In this document: piece by piece, positions 50,490 to 62,516 of the stretch
Layout of the letters: each line of letters opens with the position of its first letter
Numbering within the stretch: position 1 is the stretch's first letter
Made by a program: the position numbers and the translations under genes
Assembly: GCF_022605725.1 (NCBI RefSeq)
Contig: NC_065546.1
Location: 17,418,227-17,482,226, forward strand
DNA: 64,000 nt
Source: Anthonomus grandis grandis
Lineage: Eukaryota > Arthropoda > Insecta > Coleoptera > Curculionidae
Direction of reading: 5' to 3'
Notes under the pieces: generated by a model
Told to the model about the DNA's origin: nothing
Databases searched by the model: none
What the model saw: the letters and a program-made list of their open reading frames with translations, nothing else

Positions 50490-52363
50490 CAGTCTGGTGA
50501 CTTTAACTGGAATAAATTCAGTTAAAACTAATCAAAATTTATCTCGCAAAATTCCTTAGACCCGTCGTTTTTTGTTTATTTTTTTATTACATTTTAAGAT
50601 AGTTTTTGTATTTTTTCATCTACAGGGGGAGTCCAAATTCACCCCAACTTTTTTTTTTCAAATGGAAAGCCACTTTTTTTAAACTCTCATTGAAAAGAGC
50701 CCTTTTTCTTGATTAAATTGCCCTATTTACTTTTGTGATTATCTAAAGGAGAAATACGAAAAAAAAAAATAAAAACCATTAAATTATTAAAAGTTTCGTT
50801 TAATGTATAATATGCTCAAAATGAGCACCATTTACTTGTTGGCAAAGCCCAAGACGATAATAAAATTGGTTTCTGACATTTTCTAACACTTCTGGAGATA
50901 TTTGTCGGATTTCTTGCCTAATACGTTCTTTGAGTTCGTCTAGGTTTCCTGGTTTTCTCATATAAATTTGACTTTTCAAATGTCCCCACAGAAAAAAATC
51001 AAGTGGGGTGAGATCGGGAGAACGTGCCGGCCACTCGATTGCACCCCTTCTACCAATCCATCTGTTTGGAAAATTGTCATCTAAATACTGGCGTACATTA
51101 CGGGCATAATGTGGGGGAGCGCCATCTTGTTGCATCCAGATTCTTTCATCATACAAATCTGGATCGAACTGACTCGGATATAAGGCACATAAGACTGGAA
51201 CTAGTTCATGTTCTAGAAATTCTAGATATCTTTCCCCAGTTAAAGTATCATTGAAGAATATGGGCCCTATAACTTGCCTGCCAATTATGCCAGACCAAAC
51301 ATTAGTTTTCTGGGGATATTGTGTATTAGTTTCCCTGGGTATTTATATGGTATTTATATTTCCCTGGGTACTATATATTTATTTTCCTGTGGGTTCTCGT
51401 CAGACCAGTAGCGACAGTTCTGCTTATCAACATAGCCATATAGGGTGAATGTAGCCTCATCAGAAAATAGGATCCACTCTGAAGATATGCGATTTTCGTC
51501 AATGGCGGTAATCATTATTTCACAGAACTGAACTCTGCGATCTGGATCATCTTCCAATAACTCTTGAATGGGTTGCATTTTATAAGGTCGTTTGTTTGCA
51601 CTTTTTAAAATTTTTAGCACAGATTTATTTTTGAGTTTTCGTGAGCTACTCTTCTGGCTGCAGTTACCGGATTTTCTTCCATCGCTAACAATACATTTAA
51701 TTGGGTGTTTTCATCGATTTTAGAAGATCTTTGTCTTGAAACATCCCTCACGTGCCCAACTTCTCGAAATCTGCTTTCGATTTTACTAACCGTACCTTGG
51801 TTAATAGGTGGCAAATCTGGATATTTCTGCCTGAATAAGTGGACAACCTCTAGCTGAGTACGACTTCTATCCTCATACCCAATCATCATTAAGATTTCAA
51901 TCTTATGGGATTCGGATAAATAAGGCATTTTTTCAATATAAGTTAACTTATTTAACACCTGGTTGAAATTCACTTTAACAGTGACACTACAACAATGTCA
52001 GGAAATATCTCGATACCAATAAAATAGACAAACACGCCAAAAATTTACCAACACAAAATATTTCGAGACTTTTAATAGATTAATGGTTTTTTTTTCGTAT
52101 TTGTCCTTTAGATAATCACAAAAGTAAATAGGGCAATTTAATCAGGAAAAAGGGCTCTTTTCAATGAGAGTTTAAAAAAAGTGGCTTTCCATTTGAAAAA
52201 AAAAAGTTTGGATTAATTTGGACCCCTCCTGTTGGTGAAAAAATACAAAAACTATCTTGAAATGTGAAAAAAAATAAACAAAACTCGACGGGTCTCAGGA
52301 ATTTTGCGAGATAAAATTTGATTAGTTTTAACTGAATTTATTCCAGTTAAAGTCACCACACTG
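50490..52363 (-). mobile_element. DD41D mariner with about 300-bp TIRs, TA target
   Basis: The left TIR 50490-50798 and right TIR 52064-52363 match over about 300 bp with few differences, both beginning CAGT[C/G]TGGTGACTTTAACT. TA flanks both sides. Total 1874 bp with one transposase gene on the minus strand. Good TIR identity and a nearly complete gene make this among the youngest elements in the window. Confidence 0.9.
50800..51973 (-). pseudogene. Nearly intact DD41D mariner transposase
   Basis: ATG at 51973. The 51973-51614 frame is a paired-type DNA-binding domain (YLSESHKIEILMMIGYEDRS, INQGTVSKIESRF, TAARRVAHENSKI). A small frame change at about 51617 leads to RVQFCEIMITAIDE and WILFSDEATF (first Asp). 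A short duplication near 51330-51370 breaks the frame again. Then NVWSGIIGRQVIGPIFF, MQQDGAPPHYARNV (second Asp), and ARSPDLTPLDFFLWGHLK (third Asp). The second and third Asp are separated by 41 residues, hence DD41D. The C-terminus ends QQVNGAHFEHIIH at 50800. All three catalytic residues are present; only two frame breaks inactivate it. Confidence 0.88.
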
Positions 52364-53818
52364 TATATGATATATTTATTCGCCTTTAGAGGATTACAAT
52401 ACCCCGATATTACTGGCAATCAGATACTGAAAGCTTCAAAATGTTCAAGGCGTTAGTGTCACTACTCCAATAATAGGCAATAGGATAATTATCCTTAAGT
52501 AAGAGGTCTAGAACTATCACGTTGAAATCGCGAAAGGCGATTAGGATGGGGCGAGGAATATCAGAATTGTCAATAGCATGAATAACCATGCAGTCTTTTG
52601 ACCGATGAGTCAAGTTTTGGTTTACATCCTGATTGAATAAGGCTAACAAGTTAGCGAACATACCCGTCCCGCTTGGAAATCATTTAAGAAGTTGACAGGT
52701 ATTAAGGCCGAAATTTGATAGTTTGGGCTGGATTGTCCATATATTCTCAGGCTAATATTATTATAGTCGAAGGTTTTGTAATAGCAAACGAATATTGGTA
52801 TCAAATTCTCGAACCCATTGTTCATCTGCTACAGAATTTAACGAAAATCTTGTACTTGCACGAAAACGCATAAGTACAAAATTTCCTTTCTTACAACGTT
52901 TGCATGTTGCAAAAAGCTTTTTAGAGGAGCGCAATATTCAGGTATTGCATTGCAAAAGAGTACTAAACTGTATGTATGCAAGAGCAATGACATGACTACA
53001 AATTAAGCAAAACAATATTGTCAATTTAGTTACGAACATGCCAAAAAGATGTCAAGCTGTTATTAATAATAGTGCTGGTGTGCCAAATAGATGTCGAGTT
53101 GTTATTAACAATAATCTATATTATCAAGAAATTTTTTATTTATATTTACTTTACTAATTTTATTACTTCGAATATTCTTTAAATTGTGGTACATTATTAA
53201 TCCGTTGGTATACTAAGATATTTTATTATTTATTTTATAAGTTAATGTTCCACAGTATTTCGTTTACAAGAATCATTTCATTCAGATGAGTTTAATTATA
53301 ATATTTTCCAAATTATCATTAAATTGTCTTTTAATACAGTTATTCATGTTTTCGTCTATAAAAGGTATGGTACAAATGAAAGGAATGGAAATGGAGCTTA
53401 AAAAATATGATATAATAAAAATCTTTATATATTTTTATCAATCTGAAATAAAAATACGAAAATATTATATTCTATCCCAATTTCTCTATTATTTCATAAG
53501 ATATCGACAAAAATAGGGAAATTGTTTCTTATATCTTGTGATTGTGATTAATTAGCAACACAAGTATACATAAACTTTACGTTATTAGTCAACAGCAGAA
53601 TATAAGTGTTAATTTCTATGTCAATATCTCAAAAGCTCTTCAGAGTAACATGTAACATATCATTTGCACATTTTTTGGCACCAGAAAGTGGAAAACAGCG
53701 TATTGAACATATCTTATAATTAAATTCTCTCACAAAAAACTGGTTTACCTTTTTTATATTAGTGTAATTTAATTTAAAAATAATAAGAAATATGTGATAA
53801 ATAATTTTTAGTATCTAA
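52364..53818. other. Unassigned frames at 52410-52995; rest AT-rich
   Basis: 52410-52661 and 52643-52825 on the minus strand overlap and could be one broken protein (about 140 codons), and 52795-52995 is open on the plus strand. None matches a family I can name. 53000-53818 is AT-rich with a near-duplicate of GTTATTAA[T/C]AATA at 53056 and 53100. Confidence 0.35.
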
Positions 53819-54990
53819 TTATAAAATACGTTTTACCTCTTGCGGTAGCGAGGAAGATTTAAGTCCAACTTTGATTTTAGATCCAAACATTGCCTTATAT
53901 GGTGACAGTTTAATTCCATTATGATATGCCCGATTCTTCATGAGTTGGACGAATCTTAACCCTTCTGACCAATTAGTAGTATTTTGGTCACTCATCCAGG
54001 TCATAAGCATATTTTGGATGTCTTGATTCGCTCGCTTAACACTTCCTTGGGATTGGCTATGCCTAGGCTTTTCATGTACTATTTTAAGTCCATCCCACAT
54101 CAAACACAACTCCTCAATAATACGATTAGCAAATTCTCGGCCTAGTTAAAAAAAAATGCTTTAATATTTATGCCAATTAATAGTTTTAAAAACGTTAAAA
54201 TAGAAAAGTAAAAACTATTGTTGTCATCAATCACCCTGTATAAGGAATTTTTTTATAGTATCTACTTACCGTTATCTGATTTTAAAATCGACGGTGCCCC
54301 AAATATACAAAATATGTCCAATAAATGTTTGTCAACTTTTCTGCTGTTTTTGATTGTAAGGGCCTAATTTGTACGAATTTTGTTAGGTGGTCTTGGTAGA
54401 CCATTATAAACTTATAGCCTCGATTTGGATTCGACTGCATGTCTATTAAATCCACTTGGCATCGACTATTCATTTCCGAAGACACCATGGGTTTGACGAC
54501 AATACCTTTTTTCGCAGATTTCTGTTTCTTTTGACATGCCATACCCTTTTTTTTAGGTATTTCTCACGACATAACGTTTTAGGTATGTCATGATGATTTC
54601 CTGTGTTATGTTTTTATACTTTTTATTTATCTCATTCAACATGCGATGCTTTCCGCGATGACCGATAGCCAAGTGTGTCTCATGTAGAATATCAAAAATT
54701 TCATCAATTTTAATAAAATACCTTATATTTGTTTCACCTTCGACAACAGGAGCAATAAGCCTTTCAACACCACTAACTACACAGACATCAAATCTTTTTA
54801 GGCTACGATATTGTAATGTCGATTTAGATTTAGCATTTTTTACCACTTTTACCGATTCCAAAATGTCACTATATTGTGTAGCATTCATAGAAGACAGAAT
54901 TCAAGAAGTCTTTACGTGACACCAAATCACAAAGCATTTCATTAAATCGCGCCTTAAAACGTGAAAATGACTCTAAATCACTCATTTTCT
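53819..54990 (-). pseudogene. KRBA2/Ginger-like DDE integrase with an intron in the catalytic core
   Basis: Minus strand: SFSRFKARFNEMLCDLVSRK at 54980, then frame 54888-54553 with LQYRSLKRFDVC, LIAPVVEGE and the zinc-binding HETHLAIGHRGKHRMLNEI whose paired cysteines are lost. Next frame 54542-54282 has QVDLIDMQSN (first Asp) and GYKFIMVYQDHLTKFVQIRP. The second Asp box SDNGREFAN is split by a GT/AG intron, 54143-54271. Frame 54109-53819 carries HSQSQGSVKRANQDIQNML, where Lys replaces the catalytic Glu. The order and motifs match the family that includes KRAB-A domain-containing 2-like proteins and Ginger transposons. A frameshift near 54550 and the Glu-to-Lys change mark it inactive. Confidence 0.72.
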
Positions 54991-55149
54991 TGCGCTGTCG
55001 AAAACGTAACTAAATAATACTTATTGCTTCATTTACATGCAGCATTATCCAAAAGCAGTTGGAGAAAAAAACAAATATTTAATCAAAACATAAATATACT
55101 TCAAATTGTCAATAGTTTCATTTACTTTTGTATAATTTTTGTCGTAATA

Positions 55150-56045
55150 ATGCGTTTTACGAACGATGAAGCTGTGGATTTGCTTGCGGTTTTTTTTGAA
55201 TGTCTTCAGAATGCTGCAGAGTTAAAAAGAGTTTATACAGCTCGATATCCAACTCGGCGTCCTTCCGATGTAAGAATTTTTCCCCGATTAGTGGCTAACT
55301 TACGAGCCAATGGTAGTTTTCGGCCTACATTTCAACAGCAACGAATTGGAAGAACTCAAGAAAATATTAACTACTGGCATACATTCAAGGAAATCCTCAT
55401 GTTAGCACAAGAGCACACTATTCCTTGAGTTTGGCATATCGCGAACAACGGTTCAAAATATTTTGAAAGACTCTAGGTATGTTTAAATGTCCGTCACAAT
55501 CTACTGACTTATTCTAATATTCTCTGAATTTATCTAATATTTATTTTAATTTTTTAATTTTTACTAGTAATTTTAATTAATTTTAGAATGCACCCATATC
55601 ATGTTATTTTGCGTCAGGCCTTAAAAGAGGAAGACTTTGATCGAATGTTGGACTATTGACATTATCATTGGATTGTTGGGTATGATTCGGGAAAGTAGAG
55701 AATTTTTATACAAAATTCTTTGGACCGATAAAGCCACCTTTAATAGCGATGGTAGAGTCAATCTGCACAATATGCATTATTGGTCTGCAGAAACTTCGCA
55801 TGAAGTTCAGCACCAAAGTCGTTGGAGCTTAAATGTGTGGTGTGGTATACTGGGAGAGAGAATTATTGGGCCATACAATCCCTAAATACCAACGTCTATC
55901 TTAACTTTTTGCTAATCAATTGCCCTTGTTGCTGAACGATACCCCAAATTAAAGCTGCAGTTATGTCTACCCATGAGAGGCTTCAAGAATATATAAAGCA
56001 TAATGGTTAACATTTTCAACTTCTACGGAGGCATTAAAAACCTCT
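55150..56045 (+). pseudogene. Intron-bearing mariner-type transposase, internally deleted
   Basis: Frame 55150-55428: MRFTNDEAVDLLAVFFEC, TARYPTRRPSDVRIF, RANGSFRPTF. Next ISRTTVQNILKDS is cut by a GTATGT donor at 55477, and after an AG acceptor at 55587 the protein resumes MHPYHVILRQALKEEDF in phase. Then YKILWTDKATF (first Asp box), VNLHNMHYWSAETSHE and SLNVWCGILGERIIGPYNP. The second and third Asp boxes are deleted; the extreme C-terminus reappears (RLQEYIKHNG, FQLLRRH) near 56030. The intron phase fits on both sides, so the family probably carries an intron here. Confidence 0.75.
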
Positions 56046-56395
56046 TTAACTTTTAAATCGGTCCTTTTCTGAGCCACAAATTAATATTAAAGAATATTAG
56101 AAAAAAAATAATTTAAACATTCGTATAAAATTTTCTTTGGTCTAACTTTTAGGTTAGGAATAAGATATCGAGATGCGGTTTGCGCGAGCGTACTTGTTCA
56201 TCATTTAGCTGCTTTCTTATAAAAAAAATGTACCAATGCATTTAATTTTTTTTTAATTTACCATTTTTGTCGGAATGTTCAAAAAGCCCTCTACTGGCGA
56301 CATGTAAAACTAACTTCGAATACTAAAACAGTTAAAGCCCTAGAATGGCTCTTTTTATAGAACACAATTAAAGTCGACTAACCCATTTCTAAGAT

Positions 56396-57065
56396 ACAGG
56401 GTGTTTCCTATGGAAACCTTTAAATACCCTCCCACCACATTATTTTTACAGATACAGCGAAGACTGTCGAATAAAAAAATCAGATTGTCCTCTCCTTTAA
56501 AGATCAAGTATTTTTTTGTTAGGTTAATAGAGGATCGAAATTCACAAAAAACTTTACTTTTTTAGATTTAAGATCGCAGTTACGCCGCCTAGCGGTCATT
56601 TTAAAAACTTTAAAATATTTTCCAGGATCTTCTCTTAGCCTAGATTTAGTGTATATATTTTTTACCGCAAGCCTCTGCGATAAGTACGTTCCGAGATACA
56701 CTACCTCGCATTCTTAGTTGGTATTGGTTAGTTGGTTTCACCTTGTACATACTTGTGGAGGATAAGGTATGCCTGGCGCATAACGAAATGGATATTTAAA
56801 TTGATCAATTCGGCTTTATTACCAACATGATTGGTGGTAATAAAACAGTGTTGATTTTCGTATCTTGGAAAAAACTTGTTCAAGCTCTAGTTCGTAAGCG
56901 GCTTAGCCGATTTTTTATGATAATATTCAAATTTTATAAAATTTTGTATAGACACCTACGGGCATCTACACTTGTTGACGTTTACAAAGTAGCAAAGTTC
57001 TTAGAATTAAGTTTTTTTAATTTTTTCCAAAAATTTAGATACATTTCTGAAGAAAATTTTTAAAA
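56396..57065 (-). repeat. Inverted copy of the 60.6-kb repeat family
   Basis: 56740-56885 is the reverse complement, with moderate divergence, of the unit at 60650-60775 (shared: AATTGATCAA, ATATCCATTT, GTTATAC-CCAGGC). The block starts TACAGGGTGTTTCC at 56396, a transposon-like end. The frames 56519-56701 and 56827-57063 are not supported as genes. Confidence 0.5.
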
Positions 57066-58265
57066 AAACCACTAGTTGAGTGCCACACCAAAGGTTATGT
57101 ATAAAAAACAATCTCTAGATGGTACAGACGTCTTAGCATTAAAGCTATACCTACAAATAAAAATGTTTACTGCTCGGCCTTTAAAACAAATTAAAACTAA
57201 CTCTAATACTAATAAATTCAGAATACTGTCTTCTGACTTTTATTTTTGATTTCAGAAAAAAAATGAAAACCTAGATATGCATAAAATTACAAATGGAGCT
57301 AATTCGTAAAAGAAATGTCAATGAAAATGGGACTTAAAGAGGGACTTAAAGGGGCAAAACACTGTATACTTTTTGTTTTAGATGCCGCCATAAAAAGTAG
57401 TCGGCTGGATTAAAGTATGTGGACCTCCGCGTCAAATCCACCGATCACGAATTTTTTTTTGGCATGGAGCGATAGTCATACATCCAGTTCCAATTTTTTA
57501 TAGATATGCTAAATTTAGTATTATCTATTCATACTTATTTTTAAATATTTTCCTGCAATTAAAATAATGATAGGGCTTATGTTTTACAATGACACTTTTT
57601 TTAAATATATTTTTTTTGCTTTAATCTACAAGGTATATGGGTCTTCTATAACTTAATCATATAGGGATGGTAGGGAAATACTTACTCAATTAGATATTTA
57701 CTACCATACTACCTTACTACCATAGATACTTTGATATTTTAATAAGTTTTAATAGAAATACTTCTTGAATATATTTTTTACACTCTAGAAATATTTGATT
57801 TAAGTCACCTATAATACTGCAAATAATAAATTTATCAGATGGTAAAACTTAATTTTTATTGAGATGGGCTGGAAAACTAGCATGTCCAAATATCATTTTA
57901 ATAATTACTTAATAAGTTACAAAGCGCCTGGACTCATTAAGCTTTTCAGGTAGTATTTGGGAGGTATCTTTATAATTAACTTAGATTCCTTCCAATCTTA
58001 TTCCTTAGAAACATTTTCTCATGATTTTTTTTCATTTAGTAGGTATAGCATTTTTTAATATTACACCCATATTCCAATATCACTAAAAGAAGAAGAGTCT
58101 GATAAGAGTTCTCCTTGACTTAGTCTATTTTTGGCTAGCGATTCGTCACCCCTGAACCCTATATGTGCCTTACCCCATATATAAATGTTACATTTTTATT
58201 TTGCTATATAAAATAGTTATACATCTAATTAATTTCTTAATTTCCTATATTATAGGATTTACTTC
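57066..58265. other. No gene seen
   Basis: AT-rich, including simple runs such as TACTACCAT at about 57700. Nothing recognised. Confidence 0.5.
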
Positions 58266-59510
58266 ATTTGACCATCTGTATCCATTTTCAATTGCTTGAA
58301 GTCTGACGAAATTACGAAATTAATGAATATTAGTGGATTTTCTATTTTAAACAAAAGTTAAGTGCTTCCCTAATAGCAACTGCTTCAGATATAAATACGC
58401 TGCAATGTTTATCGATTTAAAATTGGTATCTAATATCTACATAAAAGTTCTGTGTTTAGATATTTTCGTTTTATAACAAACTTGGAGCAAGAGGCAAGCA
58501 GCGTCTTACTTCCAACGCAGGTCCTAATGCTTTAACTAAAAGAGGTTTAACTTAAAGGTGTAGAGCGCACAGCATCAAGGCTAATACGTAAGGGTAGATC
58601 CATAAAAATCCATGATCAACTATTGATCTTATGTAAGACTTATAAAAAATTAAAGCCGTCGTTACCTCACATCCTCACCAAGTTTTTGTGTCGTATCTTA
58701 GAAAGTTAAGTCCTTTTTCACATTTAGAAGATATGCTGTTAATATGCGCTTTCCAACTAATTTTTTTGCCTAAACATACACCTATATATTTGCATGACTT
58801 AATTTGTATAAGGTAATCTGATGTTTTGTGTTAAATAAACAAGGATAATTCCTTTGGGTATTGTGTCTTGTAAAATACATGTATTTGATTTGTCTACAGA
58901 AATCTAAAAACCATTTGCTGATGACTAATTTAATATTTCCCTATATGCTCGTAAGCTATTTATACATTGTTCATATTTTTTAAGTATTATATGTATATGC
59001 AGATGTCATTGCACATTGAGTAATACTGTTGGAACTTATATTATGTACGTCAGCAGTGTACGTATTAAAGAGAAGAGGACTTAATACAGAACCCTTGAGA
59101 CTTATATACGTGAATCTAGCGCCAATTTTTTAAATTTTGCTGATTTCTAATGTAAACTTTTCTCACCTCATATAAATGTCTCTATTTAGTCGTATTTTAT
59201 TCTCTGTTACCTGTAGGAGGACAAACTTATTTAAAAAATTCAAGCCAATTGTCCAAGGTTGGTTTTGAATAAACATATTTTCTAGACATTTTCCTAGGTT
59301 GCCATATTTTAGATATATTTGTGTGTCTATTTAGGTTTGAGCACCATAAAACCCATGATTGTCTGGCCTTTGCCTTGGGAATTTTTCTAGTTTCGGCTTC
59401 AATTTTGGAACATAATATATAGTTTTCTAGAGATGGCCTACTTTTGTATTGTAAAAGTGCAATTTTCCTTTTTTTAATTATTGGATCACAGTCAGAAAAA
59501 TTCCACTACG
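58266..59510 (-). pseudogene. Decayed RNase H-bearing LINE
   Basis: Minus strand from 59500: KKRKIALLQYKSRPSLENYI, KIEAETRKIPKAKARQSWVL, NLNRHTNISKIW (the linker after the endonuclease), then a large RT deletion, then GSVLSPLLFNTYTADVHNIS (59095) with a broken SAYADD box, KWFLDFCRQIKYMYFTRH (58930), KKLVGKRIL, and at about 58400 ISEAVAIREALNFCL from the RNase H domain. Many stops. It is a different copy from 18.2-19.8 kb, which has better conservation. Confidence 0.65.
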
Positions 59511-59639
59511 TAGGGGGTAGTCGTTTACTAATAAATAAGGTTTATTTGTGGCATTATATATTCTAGCCTTATTATCCTATTAAAAATTTGAATTTATTAG
59601 ATGTGTTAGAATTTGTTAGGAATTATGCTATTAAAAATG

Positions 59640-59940
59640 CGATTTTTTATAAATATACCTACTATTATATTCATACCAGTTGGCTGTTTTTGTAATCCAT
59701 TGACTTCGACTTTCAGCAAATCCAAGATAATTCCAAAATGCTCCGAGTACTCCATCGTGTTGGAAGTATATGCCTTTTAAATTATTTCTTCGAACAAGCT
59801 CGATAAAATATTTTAAAGAAAGTCTACTCTTTTGGTCTTTGTCCTTTGTGATACCTGGCTTTATAAGTAAATAGCGTTTGGAAAATACTTCTTCAATAAT
59901 TTTTTATTCCCTTAGCAAATGCCAGTCTAGGCAAGTGGTC
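59640..59940 (-). pseudogene. Possible mariner fragment (second Asp box)
   Basis: Minus strand reads SLKYFIELVRRNNLKGIYFQ followed by HDGVLGAFW and QWITKTANW, reminiscent of the QQDGAP-H box and the W-I-G-R stretch in DD41D mariners. Length about 60 residues, weak match. Confidence 0.3.
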
Positions 59941-60596
59941 ACCTTCTTCTAATCTTTATAGTTCTATTTTATAGGTATACCTTAAACATTTTTATTTTTT
60001 ATACTTCTGCATATCCGTGACTCTGGTACAGTCGTACATCGTCTTCTGTATTCTTCTGCTGCAGCCCCTTCATTACCATTACACAAATACGACATCTGCA
60101 TACTCAACATTTGTACATAATGATATTTTTACAATTAAATAGTTCGCAAAGGGAAAATAATATTTCATGCGTTTAATAAGCAACACCAAACAAAAATGAA
60201 ATAGGCACATAAATATCATTTTTAAAAAACATCTGTCAAACATTCCAGACTTACTTGATGAGTTTGAGGTATTTAAATTTACTTTATTGGAATTATTTGA
60301 TGTTTTCTTTATTAAGCGTAAATATACATATAGCTTTCTTTAGTACCGCTTAGGTATAGCTTTAATGCACACATCGCTAAAAAGACGCGTGTACCATCTG
60401 AAGATTTTTCTTTTGTACATAACCTTTCGTGTGCCACTTAACATAGTGACCTATTTTTCTTAAGAAATGCATGTAGTTCTTAGGAAAAAACTCAATGCCG
60501 ATGTACAGGGTATCTTACAATCAAAGATCCCTGGTGTAAATTGGCTGAAGCCGGCCCTGGAACTTGACCATATTCTAAACGTTAAAAAAGTGTAGT

Positions 60597-61120
60597 AAAA
60601 AATTCTAAAAAACTTAACTGAACTTCTAAAGAGCTACAAGGTGAACAAGTTTTAACCAAAATACGAAAATCGCCCTATTTGTCGGTAATAAAGCCGAATT
60701 GATCAAATTAAATATCCATTTTGTTATACCCCAGGCCTGCTTTTTACTCCACAAAGGTATGTACATACAGTAGGTCGTAAATCACCCTTTATAAATCAGT
60801 TTTATTTTATTGCAGTCAAAAGGCAAGAAACAAATAAAAACAAACAAAATTAATATACAAAATTCCAAAACTTAACTAAACTTCTAAAGAACTACAAGGT
60901 GAACAAGTTTTGCCCAAAATACGAAAATCGCCCTATTTGTTGGAATAAAACCGAATTGATCAAATTAAATATCCATTTCGTTATACACCAGGCCTGCTTT
61001 TTACTCCACATAGATACCTACATACAGTGGGTTGTATATCACCCTCTATAAATAAGTTTTATTTTATTGCAGTCAACAGGCAAGAAATTAATAAAAACAA
61101 ACAAAATTAATACATTATTC
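60597..61120. repeat. Two-copy tandem repeat, about 258-bp unit
   Basis: 60613 on (CTTAACTGAACTTCTAAAGA) recurs at 60871 (CTTAACTAAACTTCTAAAGA) and the similarity runs through the whole unit at around 90 percent by eye, ending AACAAAATTAATA in both. A diverged third copy lies inverted at 56740-56885. Confidence 0.85.
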
Positions 61121-61830
61121 AAGCCAGATTAGCCGGACGAGTTAATTTTAAAATAAAATATAATTTTTTTAGGTACCTAAATTTATATGCGTATAAGCTC
61201 ATGTTTTTCCACTTATTTACCCCATATTGTCTCCTCCAAAAAGCCCTAGGTCTAGAAAACTTACTTTATTCCAAATTTTATTTTTTAATTCTACAAAAGA
61301 TAAAACTTGGAACCAGAAATTATGGTAGCCATTAATTTCGCAAAACTTTTTTCGACACACGAAGCGAGATATTAAGAATAAAAAGGAGAGATACCTGAAA
61401 TTAAAAAAAATTTAAACGTCAAGAGTCACTAACAGCAAATGTCAAATATTTACCGAGTCACCCTAAAATGGTCGCTGTCCGAAATTTTGCTTTGGTAATA
61501 AATAAATAGTAAATGAACTAACTAAATATTTTTAGGATATTTAGGTAGGGCATTACAGCAACATGTACTATGATATTTCACGAAGACCTAACAAGACATT
61601 TGTAGATATTCTAAACTTTGTTTATATTAAATAGATATTTCTGGTATGTCTCTTATACGAGTAAGTTATTATCCCATTATTACACTTTACCAAACTCTCA
61701 ATTTAAAAAAGTAATGAGTTAAATTTTTATATTTTCTTTTAGTCTTCCAAGCCAAATATTATATACAGATTTATCAGTAAATTAGATATCGGCCATTTGA
61801 AATGCAATTTTATGTACAGTGACATCAGAT
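61121..61830. other. Gene B 5' flank
   Basis: AT-rich. No clear TATA box. A TTTTAG at 61736-61741 could be a 3' splice site of a noncoding first exon. Confidence 0.35.
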
Positions 61831-62516
61831 ATGAATAGCAATCCAAGAATCCTGAAAGGACCCCCAAGCACAAGTCCGAAAATATTAAAAACCATTGGCG
61901 AACTATTTTTTGAGCTATGCGAAAAGCAACCAGATAAGGTTTTTCAGGTAAGCGACTTCAAATAATCCATTGTGAATAGTAATTATTACATTAAGAAAAA
62001 ATATATATATTTTAGATTGAAGCTGACACAGACCAAAAGGAAACTTATCAGCAAACAAAACAAAAGGCAATACGTTTAGCATGCGCACTAAGAACTAAAA
62101 ACCTAGTGAGTCCTGGAGATACTACCATGGTATGCTCAGAAAATACGATCCATAACATCATTCCCATTTTGGCTACTACATTTTTGGGCGCAAGCGCTGC
62201 ATCAATAGATCCTATGGAAAGCGTAGAAGAGATGGCTGGAGCTATTGCCTATACCTTACCAAAAGTGATTTTTAGTGGTAAATTATATAAAACTACTGCC
62301 TATCGTTCTTATCAGCAAAGTTTTACATAATATTTAGAAACGAAATCTTTGGAAATGGTGAAACGCGCTCACAAAGAATTGGAAAAACAGCACAGTAAGA
62401 GCTACGATATACATTTTTTTACCATCGGAGGAACTCACGATGATTATACACAATGCATAGATGATTTTCCCATACCTAGTGCCAAAGAGGAGACCGAATT
62501 TAAATTATATCCTCAG
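61831..62516 (+). CDS. Acyl-CoA synthetase-like gene B, first three coding exons (partial)
   Basis: Exons 61831-61947, 62016-62277 and 62338-62516, with 68- and 60-bp introns (GTAAGC, GTAAAT; TTTTAG, ATTTAG) and consistent phases, give 186 residues. The start is chosen because MNSNPRILKGPP is the usual N-terminus of insect luciferase-like acyl-CoA synthetases. Then LFFELCEKQPDKVFQIEADT, TYQQTKQKAIRLACALR, GDTTMVCSENTIHNIIPILA, FLGASAASIDPMESVEE and LPKVIFS, all in the family order. The last exon ends ETEFKLYPQ, just before the region that leads to the ATP-binding P-loop. No P-loop exon follows in the remaining 1.5 kb, so the next exon is past the window or lost. No internal stops. Confidence 0.85.
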
